Shown: positions 37,379 through 46,616 of the stretch, piece by piece
Numbering within the stretch: position 1 is the first letter of the stretch
How the letters are laid out: every line of letters begins with the position of its first letter
DNA from: Streptococcus didelphis DSM 15616
GTDB taxonomy: Bacteria; Bacillota; Bacilli; Lactobacillales; Streptococcaceae
Direction of reading: 5' to 3'
Length of the DNA: 64,000 bases
Assembly (NCBI RefSeq): GCF_000380005.1
Contig: NZ_KB904188.1
Location: 558,001-622,000 of the forward strand
Translations under genes and position numbers: made by a program
The notes under the pieces: model-generated
What the model was told of the DNA's origin: nothing
The model's input: only the letters and a program-made list of their open reading frames with translations
Databases searched by the model: none

Positions 37379-38791
37379 TTACCCCTTAAAAAATGAATAA
37401 TATTCTTTAAATTTATTTTTAAATGAAAATGTTGTAATAAAAATTAATGTTATAAGGTAAACAGAATTTGCCAAATAATCGTTATTAATACTTGAACAAG
37501 CATAAAATATTAATATCACATTAATTAGATACAAAAAATTTTTTATTCCATTGTAGCCATAATTATTAATAAAATATTTTTCAACATATAAATACCAAAT
37601 TAACATCGTAATAATAAAAACATAAGATATGTAGATAGAATTTTTGAAAAAATAAATAACTAATAAATTTAGCAATATTGAAATAGCTAGCACGATTGTT
37701 GACTTTTTAAAAAAAATAATATTTTTTCCTAAAACTTTATAATAGTTGTGCATTATTACAGTTACTGCTGAACTGATAATTATCCCAGGAAATATAATTC
37801 TAAATAATACTAATGAATCAGCATATTTTGGTAAAAACCATTCGATACATAGTTTCAATGGAAAGTAACTGGAAATAAGAAAACTAACAACTATCAAAAT
37901 AATACTTAATAAAGATGAAAATGAATTCCTAACATCTTGCTGTGATTTTCTTTTTAAAGTAGGATAAATAACAGTAGCAATAGCTGATGTTGCAACCGTT
38001 ACTAATGATACCATACTAAATGCGAACGAGTATTTTGCATAAGTGGTATTATCAAAAAATATATTAACAAATTGTCTATCCAGAGTTAATATTAAAGTTG
38101 ATGTGATATTGGCAAATAACAAGGGAAACCCAATCTTAATAAATAATAAAAAATCTTTTGCAACTATAAAGATATTTCCATTTGTTCCAAATGAAATATC
38201 TTTATATCTGACAAGATACCACCCCATATTAATACAATTTATTAAACTAACTCCCAAAATATAAATTTCATATTTTGGGATATATTCATATTTTATATTC
38301 AATATCAAAAAACAAACTAATAAAATATTTAATATACTTTGAAAAAATCTTACAATAGAGTATTCACTAAATCTCAATGTTATTTGAGAAATTTGCTGAT
38401 AATAGCCTGTAATATTTAAAAAAATAATATTAAAAGAAACCATTAAAAAAACAAATTGTGATTGACCATCAAGAAAAAAAAATGAAATTAAACTTAGGAT
38501 AAAAGCAAAAATAAAATTTATTACTGCAAATCCCTTAAAATAGGATCTAAAGAGAGTTTTATTTAATTGATCATAGTCTTTTCCACCATATTCAAGTACT
38601 ATACCATCAACAATACCTAAACTGCACAAACCAATATATGTTAAATACAGAGTAAATGTTTTATAAACTCCATATCCTTCAATTGATAATAGTTTTGGGA
38701 CAATGAATCCAGTTAAAATTCCAACCAATATTGTCACAAAATTACTTGTACCTACTTGCAATATACTATATATAGTTTTATTTTTTTTCAT
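37379..38791 (-). CDS. Wzx-type polysaccharide flippase
   Basis: 470-aa integral membrane protein of the MOP superfamily with about 12-14 hydrophobic helices throughout, beginning with MKKNKTIYSILQVGTSNFVT. It should flip the lipid-linked capsule repeat unit across the membrane. It overlaps the upstream gene by 14 nt and has no good ribosome binding site, suggesting translational coupling. Very AT-rich, as are its neighbours up to 45.4 kb. Confidence 0.88.
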   Translation of the reverse strand: MKKNKTIYSILQVGTSNFVTILVGILTGFIVPKLLSIEGYGVYKTFTLYLTYIGLCSLGIVDGIVLEYGGKDYDQLNKTLFRSYFKGFAVINFIFAFILSLISFFFLDGQSQFVFLMVSFNIIFLNITGYYQQISQITLRFSEYSIVRFFQSILNILLVCFLILNIKYEYIPKYEIYILGVSLINCINMGWYLVRYKDISFGTNGNIFIVAKDFLLFIKIGFPLLFANITSTLILTLDRQFVNIFFDNTTYAKYSFAFSMVSLVTVATSAIATVIYPTLKRKSQQDVRNSFSSLLSIILIVVSFLISSYFPLKLCIEWFLPKYADSLVLFRIIFPGIIISSAVTVIMHNYYKVLGKNIIFFKKSTIVLAISILLNLLVIYFFKNSIYISYVFIITMLIWYLYVEKYFINNYGYNGIKNFLYLINVILIFYACSSINNDYLANSVYLITLIFITTFSFKNKFKEYYSFFKG

Positions 38792-39857
38792 AGTGATTTT
38801 TTATTTCTTTTATTACTTTTAATTTCTCTAAATCATAAAAATTATCGGGCTCCAAAATTGCACCCTCACCCCATTCATTCCATGCATCAAAAACTAAAAA
38901 AGAATGGTTATTATCGATTGATTTTTTATATTGAATTTCAAAACATCTTTTAAATCTTTCAATACTAAAGTTCATAAAAATAGTTCCATTACTTTTATGT
39001 CTAGGTGTGTTATCCCATTCTCCAAACATACCATAACAATGTTCTTTCTCAGAATATACACGATTCTCCATTATAGTACAAACTTTATCGTAATTGAAAA
39101 AATTTGTCATAATATTTAATTTTAATTCTCTTTTTAAAAATCGTTTTATTTTATGATATGTATGCACATGTTTCATATCATTAAAAGTTGTAAAAGTAGG
39201 TTCAAAGTCAAAACAAGAATCAAAATATTTTTTATTCCATACTAAATTCTTACCACCTAAAGTCTGAACAAAATAAATTCCAGAAAAGCCTTCCGATATC
39301 GCTTTCGCATTCCAAATTTCTATATATCGTTCAAAATTTGGTATATCTTCATAGTTATAAATTACAAACACGGGTTTATTATCAATTTTTATGTATCGTT
39401 TATCTTTAAAAAATTTCAACAAATATTTAAAATGATCATATATTTCTTCATCAGTACCAGCATACTCTTGTTTCCTTAACATTTCTCTGTTATAAGAAAA
39501 CCAAGTTCTCATCCAGTCGTGATTCGCCCATGAGAAACAATAATCAATATTGATATTCGGATTTTTAAGAATAATCTCGGATGGTTTTTCTAAAAGCTTT
39601 TTACCTTTAGAATAATAGTTATAGATGACAAAACCATCAATTCCATATCGATTTGCCAAACCAACTTGATTAACAATTGCATCCTTTTTTGATAAATCAT
39701 AATAGCCTTGTTTTGGAATTTTAGGTTGTTTTGTATGTTTGTTTATTTCTGAGGCACTTCTAACAACGTTCCACTCAGTAAAATCCTTCCCCCACCACTC
39801 ATCATTCTCTTTTATCGAATGGAATTGTGGCAGATATAATGCTAAAATTTTTGTCAT
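38778..39857 (-). CDS. WbsX-like (GH99-like) polysaccharide biosynthesis protein
   Basis: 359-aa cytoplasmic protein of the WbsX/glycoside hydrolase family 99-like group, seen in many O-antigen and capsule clusters. The start MTKILALYLPQFHSIKENDEWWGKDFTEW is diagnostic, followed by NRYGIDGFVIYNYY, FSWANHDWMRTW and the closing AWNEWGEGAILEPD. The family fold is a TIM barrel; whether it transfers or hydrolyses sugars is unsettled. GGAAG lies before the ATG. It overlaps the flippase gene by 14 nt. Confidence 0.88.
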   Translation of the reverse strand: MTKILALYLPQFHSIKENDEWWGKDFTEWNVVRSASEINKHTKQPKIPKQGYYDLSKKDAIVNQVGLANRYGIDGFVIYNYYSKGKKLLEKPSEIILKNPNINIDYCFSWANHDWMRTWFSYNREMLRKQEYAGTDEEIYDHFKYLLKFFKDKRYIKIDNKPVFVIYNYEDIPNFERYIEIWNAKAISEGFSGIYFVQTLGGKNLVWNKKYFDSCFDFEPTFTTFNDMKHVHTYHKIKRFLKRELKLNIMTNFFNYDKVCTIMENRVYSEKEHCYGMFGEWDNTPRHKSNGTIFMNFSIERFKRCFEIQYKKSIDNNHSFLVFDAWNEWGEGAILEPDNFYDLEKLKVIKEIKNHYEKK

Positions 39858-39861
39858 ATTC

Positions 39862-40767
39862 TTACTTCCATTTCCGTATTAAATTCATAGTGATTTTTTT
39901 TGATGTACCAATAATTGTCCATAAAAATAGTAGTTTCAAAGAAACTAATTGTTCTAAGTATTTTCTTATTATAATTGAATTTTCATTCCAACCATTTTTT
40001 AAAGCCAAAATATATTCATTTCTCAACTTTTTTATTTTACTTTCAGGATACTTTTCATAATATTTTTTGTGAATTTTTAATAATGAATTCAATCCCTGAA
40101 CTTTATTTGTGTTATTATTCGAAATAGATTCATCGGAAATGCGATAATAGGTTAAAGGCTTGTTAATATATATTATTTCCCCTAAAGGTAATATTCTTAA
40201 CCATAATTCTTGATCTTGATAGGATTTCATATTTTCATTTAATCCACCTGAATTGAGTAAAGCATTCTTATTAATCATAACATTAGAGAAGCCACCCAAA
40301 AAATTATCATATAATAAAGTCTCTAATTGCTTTTCTTTTATTGGGTATTTTCTTTTAGATATTTTCGACCCTTTTTCATTAAACATGATAATATCACTAT
40401 AAATTAATACTGGTTTGTTATCAAAAAATTTCGAAAATAATTCAATTCTCGATTTATCCCAATAATCATCATCATCCAAAAATGAGATAAATGTTCCTTT
40501 AGTCTTCATTACACCAATATTTCTTGCATAATTAGCTCCATGAGGTCCATTATTAATTATATACCTCACTCTGCTTTGATAATTTAATATTAATTCTTGA
40601 ATAAGATCATTCTCAATATAATTAGGACAGTCATTTACAACAATTAATTCAATATTCTTATAAGTTTGATTTAAAACGGAATCAATCGCTTTTTTTAATA
40701 TACTTACAGGTCTTTTATAAGTTGTCAATATTACAGTTACTAATTCTGAAGAATTATTGTTCAACAT
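39862..40767 (-). CDS. Glycosyltransferase family 2
   Basis: 301-aa GT-A glycosyltransferase. VTVILTTYKRPVSILKKAIDSVL near the N-terminus and the metal-binding DDDDYWDKSR near residue 95 are typical of family 2 inverting enzymes; the acceptor-side loop contains DQELWLR. It adds one sugar to the capsule repeat unit. A weakly hydrophobic C-terminal stretch suggests membrane association. GGGAG is before the ATG. It overlaps the preceding acetyltransferase gene by 14 nt. Confidence 0.9.
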   Translation of the reverse strand: MLNNNSSELVTVILTTYKRPVSILKKAIDSVLNQTYKNIELIVVNDCPNYIENDLIQELILNYQSRVRYIINNGPHGANYARNIGVMKTKGTFISFLDDDDYWDKSRIELFSKFFDNKPVLIYSDIIMFNEKGSKISKRKYPIKEKQLETLLYDNFLGGFSNVMINKNALLNSGGLNENMKSYQDQELWLRILPLGEIIYINKPLTYYRISDESISNNNTNKVQGLNSLLKIHKKYYEKYPESKIKKLRNEYILALKNGWNENSIIIRKYLEQLVSLKLLFLWTIIGTSKKITMNLIRKWK

Positions 40768-41395
40768 TTTTCTCCCTTTTTAAATTTTTTAAAAACTTTG
40801 CAGGATTTCCACCAAAAATAGTATTCGCAGGCACATTTTTTGTAACTACTGACCCAGCAGCAATAATGCTATTCTGTTCAATAGTAACACCAGGCAAAAT
40901 TGAAACATTTTCACCTATCCAAACATTCTCTTCTATAATAATAGGTCCTTTTGAAAACAAAAATCTATTATTGGGAGCTATTTTATAATCACTATCATTA
41001 TTTAAACCATGATTATGATCTATTATTAATACATTCGATCCAATTAATACATTATCATTAATTTCAAGAGAGTTAATTATACCGATATGACAGTTACTTC
41101 CAAAAGATACGTTATTTCCAATTGATATCATTGGACTAAATTGTTTATTATTATGATAATCCCATGCTTCTAATTTACTAAAATAGCCAAGCTTGAAGTT
41201 ATTACCAATTGACATATATTTAAGTCCTTTTATACTTAAAGGCTTATATATTAATATATTACTTCCTGAGTGTTTAGAATGTTTAATAACATACTTCTGG
41301 TAAGAATATATTGAAAATAATAAAAAAATGTTAGATATTTTTTGTTTAATGTCAACAAAATTAGCAAATGAAATATTATATATTAATTTTTTCAA
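40754..41395 (-). CDS. Hexapeptide-repeat O-acetyltransferase
   Basis: 213-aa left-handed beta-helix acetyltransferase: repeated hexapeptides over about residues 65-185, the catalytic-type His in IIDHNHG, and the closing NTIFGGNPAKFLK. It probably O-acetylates a capsule sugar. The longest frame starts inside the previous gene. AAGGA, which overlaps the stop of wzy, lies 8 nt before a TTG at 41395, so I use TTG and begin (M)KKLIYNISF. The gap to wzy is then 11 nt. Confidence 0.85.
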   Translation of the reverse strand: MKKLIYNISFANFVDIKQKISNIFLLFSIYSYQKYVIKHSKHSGSNILIYKPLSIKGLKYMSIGNNFKLGYFSKLEAWDYHNNKQFSPMISIGNNVSFGSNCHIGIINSLEINDNVLIGSNVLIIDHNHGLNNDSDYKIAPNNRFLFSKGPIIIEENVWIGENVSILPGVTIEQNSIIAAGSVVTKNVPANTIFGGNPAKFLKNLKREKNVEQ

Positions 41396-41406
41396 TTTTA
41401 AAATCC

Positions 41407-42678
41407 TTATCTCAAAATAATTGTAATCATCACCCAAATCATAAATGTTGTAATATTTCCAAAAGAATAATTTTGAATACTTTCAACTATTCCAACAACT
41501 AAAAATAGATAGTGCCCATAAGATGAAGCAGTTAAATTTTTCCAAAATTTACTTTCAAAAAAAGCTGTAAAGTAACCTACAATAAATCCTGAAATAGAAA
41601 TCCCCACTAGGCCCCCATCTAAATAAAATGGAAGTAAAGTTGATGATGTAGCATTTGTTTCAATAATATCAGAAACCTTAATAACCTGATTTGAGATATG
41701 TGAAACATATTGAGAAGCCATTTCAACAGTAAAGTTATGATTAAAAAATTTAGTAATCAAAAAAATTGGATCAAAAACAAAAGAAAAAGTTGCTCTACCT
41801 AAGAATAAGATTTCTAAGTTTTTATCAAATTCTAAAAGTTTTGAAAAGTATGGTAACGAAGAAAAATAGTAAATCAAAAATTCAGCAAAAGGACCATTTG
41901 CTCTATTAATTCTTTGAGAAGATATATATATTACTATACATAACATAATACTAGCTGGTATTATATATTTTTTATAGACTATAAATATTTTTAATAAGTT
42001 CATTCCATTACTAATTATCAAAGCAACTAAAACATATATCACTAAACTTAATAAAAGTGCTCTACCAGCGGTAAGTAAAACTAAAAATAACGAATTAACT
42101 ATAGCTATGAAAGTTATCTTTAATTTTATTTTTCTTATTGAAATTAATTCTGCTAAATATATAACTGAGACCATGAAAATTGGTCGAAGAATATATGTGA
42201 TAAACATCATCTCAAAAGTTGAAAAAATAGAATTTTCACCAAAAGTTTGGTATCGTAATAGATTCATGCCAACTGAAAGACTACCACTCCCAAATAAAAT
42301 TGGAAAAGTTTTTAATAAGATAGGATATGATAAAACCCAACATATAAGTGAGGAAGCGACTACTTTGTTCTCAATTTTCTTTGAATTAATATTTTGGATA
42401 ATATTATTATGATTGCTTTCAAATAGATTACTAATCATTACTTTTTTTTGAAAACTTGCTATATTAAAAAAGAATAAATATGTTGCAGAGTATAAATAAA
42501 CTACAGGATTTATAGGGTAGAAAGAAAAATAGTCTGAAAAATAAATAAAAAAAGCAATCAACCATATATAATTTTGAATTTGCACTATACTTAAACGTGG
42601 ACTCTTATTTAATTCTTGAATAAAAATTAAAAGAGAACAAAAACCTATCATACCAATGTTTAATAAAAATGGAATCAA
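41407..42678 (-). CDS. Wzy-type polysaccharide polymerase (oligosaccharide repeat unit polymerase)
   Basis: 423-aa membrane protein with about 11-12 hydrophobic helices and a larger extracytoplasmic loop in the second half, the layout of Wzy. Its sequence is poorly conserved, as usual, so the call rests on topology and location among glycosyltransferase and flippase genes. It starts at TTG (42678) with AGGAG 7 nt upstream; no ATG offers a comparable site. It joins repeat units at the outer membrane face. Confidence 0.82.
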   Translation of the reverse strand: MIPFLLNIGMIGFCSLLIFIQELNKSPRLSIVQIQNYIWLIAFFIYFSDYFSFYPINPVVYLYSATYLFFFNIASFQKKVMISNLFESNHNNIIQNINSKKIENKVVASSLICWVLSYPILLKTFPILFGSGSLSVGMNLLRYQTFGENSIFSTFEMMFITYILRPIFMVSVIYLAELISIRKIKLKITFIAIVNSLFLVLLTAGRALLLSLVIYVLVALIISNGMNLLKIFIVYKKYIIPASIMLCIVIYISSQRINRANGPFAEFLIYYFSSLPYFSKLLEFDKNLEILFLGRATFSFVFDPIFLITKFFNHNFTVEMASQYVSHISNQVIKVSDIIETNATSSTLLPFYLDGGLVGISISGFIVGYFTAFFESKFWKNLTASSYGHYLFLVVGIVESIQNYSFGNITTFMIWVMITIILR

Positions 42679-42691
42679 AAAAATTCTCCTT

Positions 42692-43618
42692 CTATATAAA
42701 AATTAACTGACCGATTTTCCTAAATATACCAGATTTAAAATAATTATATTTTATAGTTATGTAAATTTTTTTATACTTTTTCTGGTTTTTCATAGAAATA
42801 AATGACTTTAGGACAAGTAACTTGGGGCTAACATTTAAACAATAACTGTTTTCATTTAATTTAAGTATTTGTTCTGCTTGATCAAACAACATATTATAGG
42901 GTTTATTTTTATAAGTTTTCAAAACTTTTTTGATTGCATATATTGTTGAAGTTTTATCCGACGCCCCTGATATATTATTTGCATGTTGTCTATAATAGAT
43001 TAATGGTTCTTCAATATAATCTAAAACGCCATAAGTTTTTGCAACTAAAATGCAAGCCCAATCATGCATCTCAATCAGATCTGGACTAATTAACTTTAAT
43101 AAATTTAATGTTGCTTTATTAAAAATCAATGTACAACCAGGAAATTGGTTTTCGACTAATTGATTATTTAAACTTAAATTATGTTTATTAATAGTCATAA
43201 ATTGTTTTTCAATCGGATTAAGTTCATTATCAGTAATTATAACATTTGTCCCTACTGCAATAGGAATATTTTTTCCAAAATTTTTTTCTAGATCTAAAAT
43301 TTTATTGAAAGATTTTTCAATTTTTTCTGGTAACCAATAATCATCTTGATCACAAAACATGACATATTCACTTTCAACATATTTTAGCAATTCAAAAAAA
43401 TTTCCTTTTGCTCCCAAGCCTTTGTTATTATCAGAAATAAACTTAATTTTATCAGGATATTTCATTATTAATTTATTAATAGTTTTTTCTGTATTATCAT
43501 TGGAACCATCATCTCGAATTAAAATTTGAGTCTTTCGGAAATTATTTTTTAATATAGATTCAATTTGTTCTGTAATATAATCTTCACCATTATAGGTTCC
43601 CATTATGATATCTATCAT
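42692..43618 (-). CDS. Glycosyltransferase family 2 (rhamnosyl/galactosyl-type)
   Basis: 308-aa GT-A enzyme: IDIIMGTYNGEDYITEQIESIL at the start, IRDDGSNDNTEK and the metal site CDQDDYWLPEKI near residue 93, and the EMHDWACILVAKTYG segment near residue 188. The DQDDxW form is frequent in rhamnosyltransferases, but the donor cannot be fixed. Its start overlaps the stop of the preceding glycosyltransferase gene by 4 nt (ATGA), so the pair is translationally coupled. Confidence 0.9.
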   Translation of the reverse strand: MIDIIMGTYNGEDYITEQIESILKNNFRKTQILIRDDGSNDNTEKTINKLIMKYPDKIKFISDNNKGLGAKGNFFELLKYVESEYVMFCDQDDYWLPEKIEKSFNKILDLEKNFGKNIPIAVGTNVIITDNELNPIEKQFMTINKHNLSLNNQLVENQFPGCTLIFNKATLNLLKLISPDLIEMHDWACILVAKTYGVLDYIEEPLIYYRQHANNISGASDKTSTIYAIKKVLKTYKNKPYNMLFDQAEQILKLNENSYCLNVSPKLLVLKSFISMKNQKKYKKIYITIKYNYFKSGIFRKIGQLIFI

Positions 43619-44769
43619 TTTAGATCCTCATTGCTTTCAGATAAAATCTCACTTAGATTAGATTTAAAATTAAATGTTGAAAATTTATCCCAAAATAACT
43701 TTTTGGAATTCTTAGATAAAATATTGTAATCATTGCTAGATAAATTAATAATACTATTAATAAAATCATTATTTGATATTTGTTTAATATTATAGCCCGC
43801 ATTATATTCTTCTATTAAATCTTCAGTATCAAATGGGATTGTATTAATTAATGGTAAATTAGATTCAAGATATTCAACTGATTTTGTAGTTAAACCAACT
43901 GCAACGTTCTCTTTCATAATATTTAATCCAAAATGAGATTGAGAAAGTATTAAAAGCTTCTTTTCATTTTCAAATACAGAACCCCAAAACCTATGTTTTA
44001 TCTTATTTTGATTAAGTAAAGAAATAAAATAATCTTCTCTCTCTCCTTTACCAATTATATCCAAAAACACTCGCTTTTTTTTATTAATTTTTGTTAGAAG
44101 TTCTACCATTAAATCAATATCAATTATGTGATTTATAGAACCTAAATATACAAATTTAAGTACATCATCAATATTTTTATTAATAAAATCAATTCCATTT
44201 GACTTTTGAAGATATAAAACCTTTGAATTTTTTTTAACTAAATCTCTTTTCAGAATATCATTATAATAATTACACTCTAAAATTACTAAATCACTGGCTT
44301 TAATTGCTATTTTTCTTAAAAAACTCCACAAAGAAAATATTGGCGAAAAAATAACTTTTATTTTTTTATTTACAGGTAAAGACTCTGGCCATAAATCTAA
44401 TATGTCAACAATTAAACTAGTATTATTCATCTTAGAATAAATAGATGTAAATGCAGCCAATATATTTGAAGGTAATAAAACCACAATTACTTTAGGTTTT
44501 GATATATTCAATTTTCTGATTACTTTAATAGAAAAAATAATATTAGAATATATTCGTCTAAATGAAAAATTTGAATAATATCTTGGTGATACTACAATCT
44601 CAGCTATTTCAGGAACATCAATCATATCAACTTTTTTTGTAATATGATTAAACGAAGAAACATAATAATTTACTTCGTAACCTTGGTTTATATAGAATTC
44701 GTAAAAAAATCTTTGTCGCTTATCCCACCATCTATAATACGATATAATTACAGCTTTATCTTTTTTCAT
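43615..44769 (-). CDS. Glycosyltransferase family 4 (WbuB/CapM-like)
   Basis: 384-aa GT-B glycosyltransferase. The N-terminal half carries SLIVDILDLWPESL, the DLWPES motif of WbuB-type enzymes that often extend from an initiating amino sugar. The C-terminal half has the nucleotide-sugar site FVYLGSINHIIDID and the GLTTKSVEYLESNLPLI region with the E-x7-E pattern. It overlaps the acetyltransferase gene before it by 14 nt. It may be the second transferase, acting directly after the phosphoglycosyl transferase. Confidence 0.85.
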   Translation of the reverse strand: MKKDKAVIISYYRWWDKRQRFFYEFYINQGYEVNYYVSSFNHITKKVDMIDVPEIAEIVVSPRYYSNFSFRRIYSNIIFSIKVIRKLNISKPKVIVVLLPSNILAAFTSIYSKMNNTSLIVDILDLWPESLPVNKKIKVIFSPIFSLWSFLRKIAIKASDLVILECNYYNDILKRDLVKKNSKVLYLQKSNGIDFINKNIDDVLKFVYLGSINHIIDIDLMVELLTKINKKKRVFLDIIGKGEREDYFISLLNQNKIKHRFWGSVFENEKKLLILSQSHFGLNIMKENVAVGLTTKSVEYLESNLPLINTIPFDTEDLIEEYNAGYNIKQISNNDFINSIINLSSNDYNILSKNSKKLFWDKFSTFNFKSNLSEILSESNEDLK

Positions 44770-45382
44770 TTATTAGCTCTCTATGGTATTCATTCATTTT
44801 TCTACCTTCAAGTGTCTCAAATGTCCTATTCAAAGCAAAACCATTTTTTTGGTAAAAATAATTTGCCTTTTCATTATTTATTGCATCAGTTGTTAACTCA
44901 ATATATTTATACCCAGTTGTATCAACAATATTTGGAATACTTTTAACAAGCTGTGATCCGATGCCAGAATTTGATGTACTAGATGAAACACCGATTGAAG
45001 AAATTTCAATATATTTTTCTGTTTTACTAGCTTGACTTGGATATAAGAAAGCTCTCATTAATCTTATGATTGCTTTAGGACTCTTAACACAAGCTTTTAA
45101 ACCATAAAATCCAAAATATATCACTTTGTGTTTTATTAACCATTTATAAAAGCCACTTAAATCTTTGGAATAAGCTAGAAAACCAAGAACATTTTCGTCT
45201 TCTCTAGCAATAATAATTCCAGATGAATCGTGTTCTAAAAAACCTAAATATAAAGTACATAAGAACCCTTTTCCTAAAAAGGTTAGAAAGAAATTTGGAA
45301 AAACACTTAAATGGATATCAACTATTCGCTTAATTAAACCTTTTTCTGTCAACTCTTCAAAAACAATATTTTTATTTTGCAT
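44756..45382 (-). CDS. GNAT acetyltransferase in the amino-sugar pathway
   Basis: 208-aa GNAT protein. The acetyl-CoA binding region reads SIGVSSSTSNSGIGSQLVKSI (near residue 125-145) and the C-terminal NEKANYFYQKNGFALNRTFE is typical. Location directly downstream of the DegT aminotransferase (1 nt gap) suggests N-acetylation of the 4-amino group of a UDP-4-amino-4,6-dideoxy-HexNAc, a role filled by PglD (a hexapeptide protein) in Campylobacter. This assignment is by context. Confidence 0.75.
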   Translation of the reverse strand: MQNKNIVFEELTEKGLIKRIVDIHLSVFPNFFLTFLGKGFLCTLYLGFLEHDSSGIIIAREDENVLGFLAYSKDLSGFYKWLIKHKVIYFGFYGLKACVKSPKAIIRLMRAFLYPSQASKTEKYIEISSIGVSSSTSNSGIGSQLVKSIPNIVDTTGYKYIELTTDAINNEKANYFYQKNGFALNRTFETLEGRKMNEYHRELINEKR

Positions 45383-45383
45383 C

Positions 45384-46598
45384 TTAAATACTTTCTAAAA
45401 TTGTTCTTAAATTGTTAATGATATAATCAACTTCTTCATTAGTTAATTTAGTATGTAAAGGTAAAGTCATTGTGTTATTGAAATATGCTAAGGCATTTGG
45501 AAAATCCTTAATGTCAAATCCCATATTCTTATAGGCTGTTAACATCGGTAATGGTTTATAATGAACATTACATGCAATTCCTACTTCAGCCATTTTTTGA
45601 ATAACTATATCACGCTGTCCTCTTGATATACCAGCTAAATGCACAATATAAAGGTGCATTGATGATTTATATGAGTAATCTGATGGAATGTGAATAAGAG
45701 GTTTAATAATTGTTCCCTTAAATCCACTATTATATTTTTCAACGATTTCATTTCGTCTGTTTAATAAATCATTGTATCTCTCTAATTGAACTAATCCAAT
45801 TGATGCCATAATATCCGTCATATTGCATTTATATCCCGGAATTAAAATATCATATTCCCACGCGCCTATTTTTGTTTTTTCAAGAGCATCTTTAGTCTGA
45901 CCATGTAATGAATAAATTTGAAATTGTTTATATAATTCATCGCTGTCAATTGGAAAGTTTGTATTCCAAGTCACGGCACCACCTTCAGCAGTAGTGAAGT
46001 TTTTTACAGCATGAAACGAAAAAACTGAGAAATCCGCAACTTGACCTATCATTAAATTATTATATTTAGCACCAAAAGCATGAGCACTATCCGAAAGGAT
46101 TGTAATGCGACCTAATAATTGTTGAATTGTTGAATTTGGAACAAATTTTTCCTTTTCACTCTCAACAATATCAAACAGTTCATCATAATCACATGGAATA
46201 CCAGCTAAATCAACAGGGATTATAACTTTTGTATTATTAGTAATTGCTTTTCTCAACTTATCATAATCAAATTGGAAAGTATTTTCTTGAATATCAATAA
46301 TGACAGGTGTTGCACCAACGTGTTCAATAACACTACATGATGCTGTATATGTCATTGCTGGAACAATAACTTCATCACCTTTTCCTACGCCAAGAATTCG
46401 CAAAACCAACTCCAAACCTGAAGTAGCTGAATTTAAACATACAACCTTAGTTGTACCAAGATATTCAGCAATGTTTTTTTCTAACAACTTAGTTTTTGGA
46501 CCTGTTGTAATCCAACCAGAACGTAATGCTTCAGTAACTGCAGATATCTCAGCTTCGGTAATATCAGGGGGAGAAAAAGAAATATTCATAGTTTTCAT
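45384..46598 (-). CDS. DegT/DnrJ/EryC1 family PLP-dependent sugar aminotransferase
   Basis: 404-aa aminotransferase that puts an amino group on a nucleotide-linked keto sugar. Family marks: GWITTGPKTKLLEKNIAEYL at the start, LNSATSGLELVLRILG near residue 60, the PLP-contacting SDSAHAFGAKY near residue 170 and the Schiff-base lysine Lys199 in FSFHAVKNFTTAEGG. With the dehydratase and GNAT protein encoded next to it, this is the likely PglE-type step (4-keto to 4-amino). An AAGAAG-like site precedes the ATG. Confidence 0.92.
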   Translation of the reverse strand: MKTMNISFSPPDITEAEISAVTEALRSGWITTGPKTKLLEKNIAEYLGTTKVVCLNSATSGLELVLRILGVGKGDEVIVPAMTYTASCSVIEHVGATPVIIDIQENTFQFDYDKLRKAITNNTKVIIPVDLAGIPCDYDELFDIVESEKEKFVPNSTIQQLLGRITILSDSAHAFGAKYNNLMIGQVADFSVFSFHAVKNFTTAEGGAVTWNTNFPIDSDELYKQFQIYSLHGQTKDALEKTKIGAWEYDILIPGYKCNMTDIMASIGLVQLERYNDLLNRRNEIVEKYNSGFKGTIIKPLIHIPSDYSYKSSMHLYIVHLAGISRGQRDIVIQKMAEVGIACNVHYKPLPMLTAYKNMGFDIKDFPNALAYFNNTMTLPLHTKLTNEEVDYIINNLRTILESI

Positions 46599-46616
46599 AA
46601 TGAGCTTCTTTCTATT

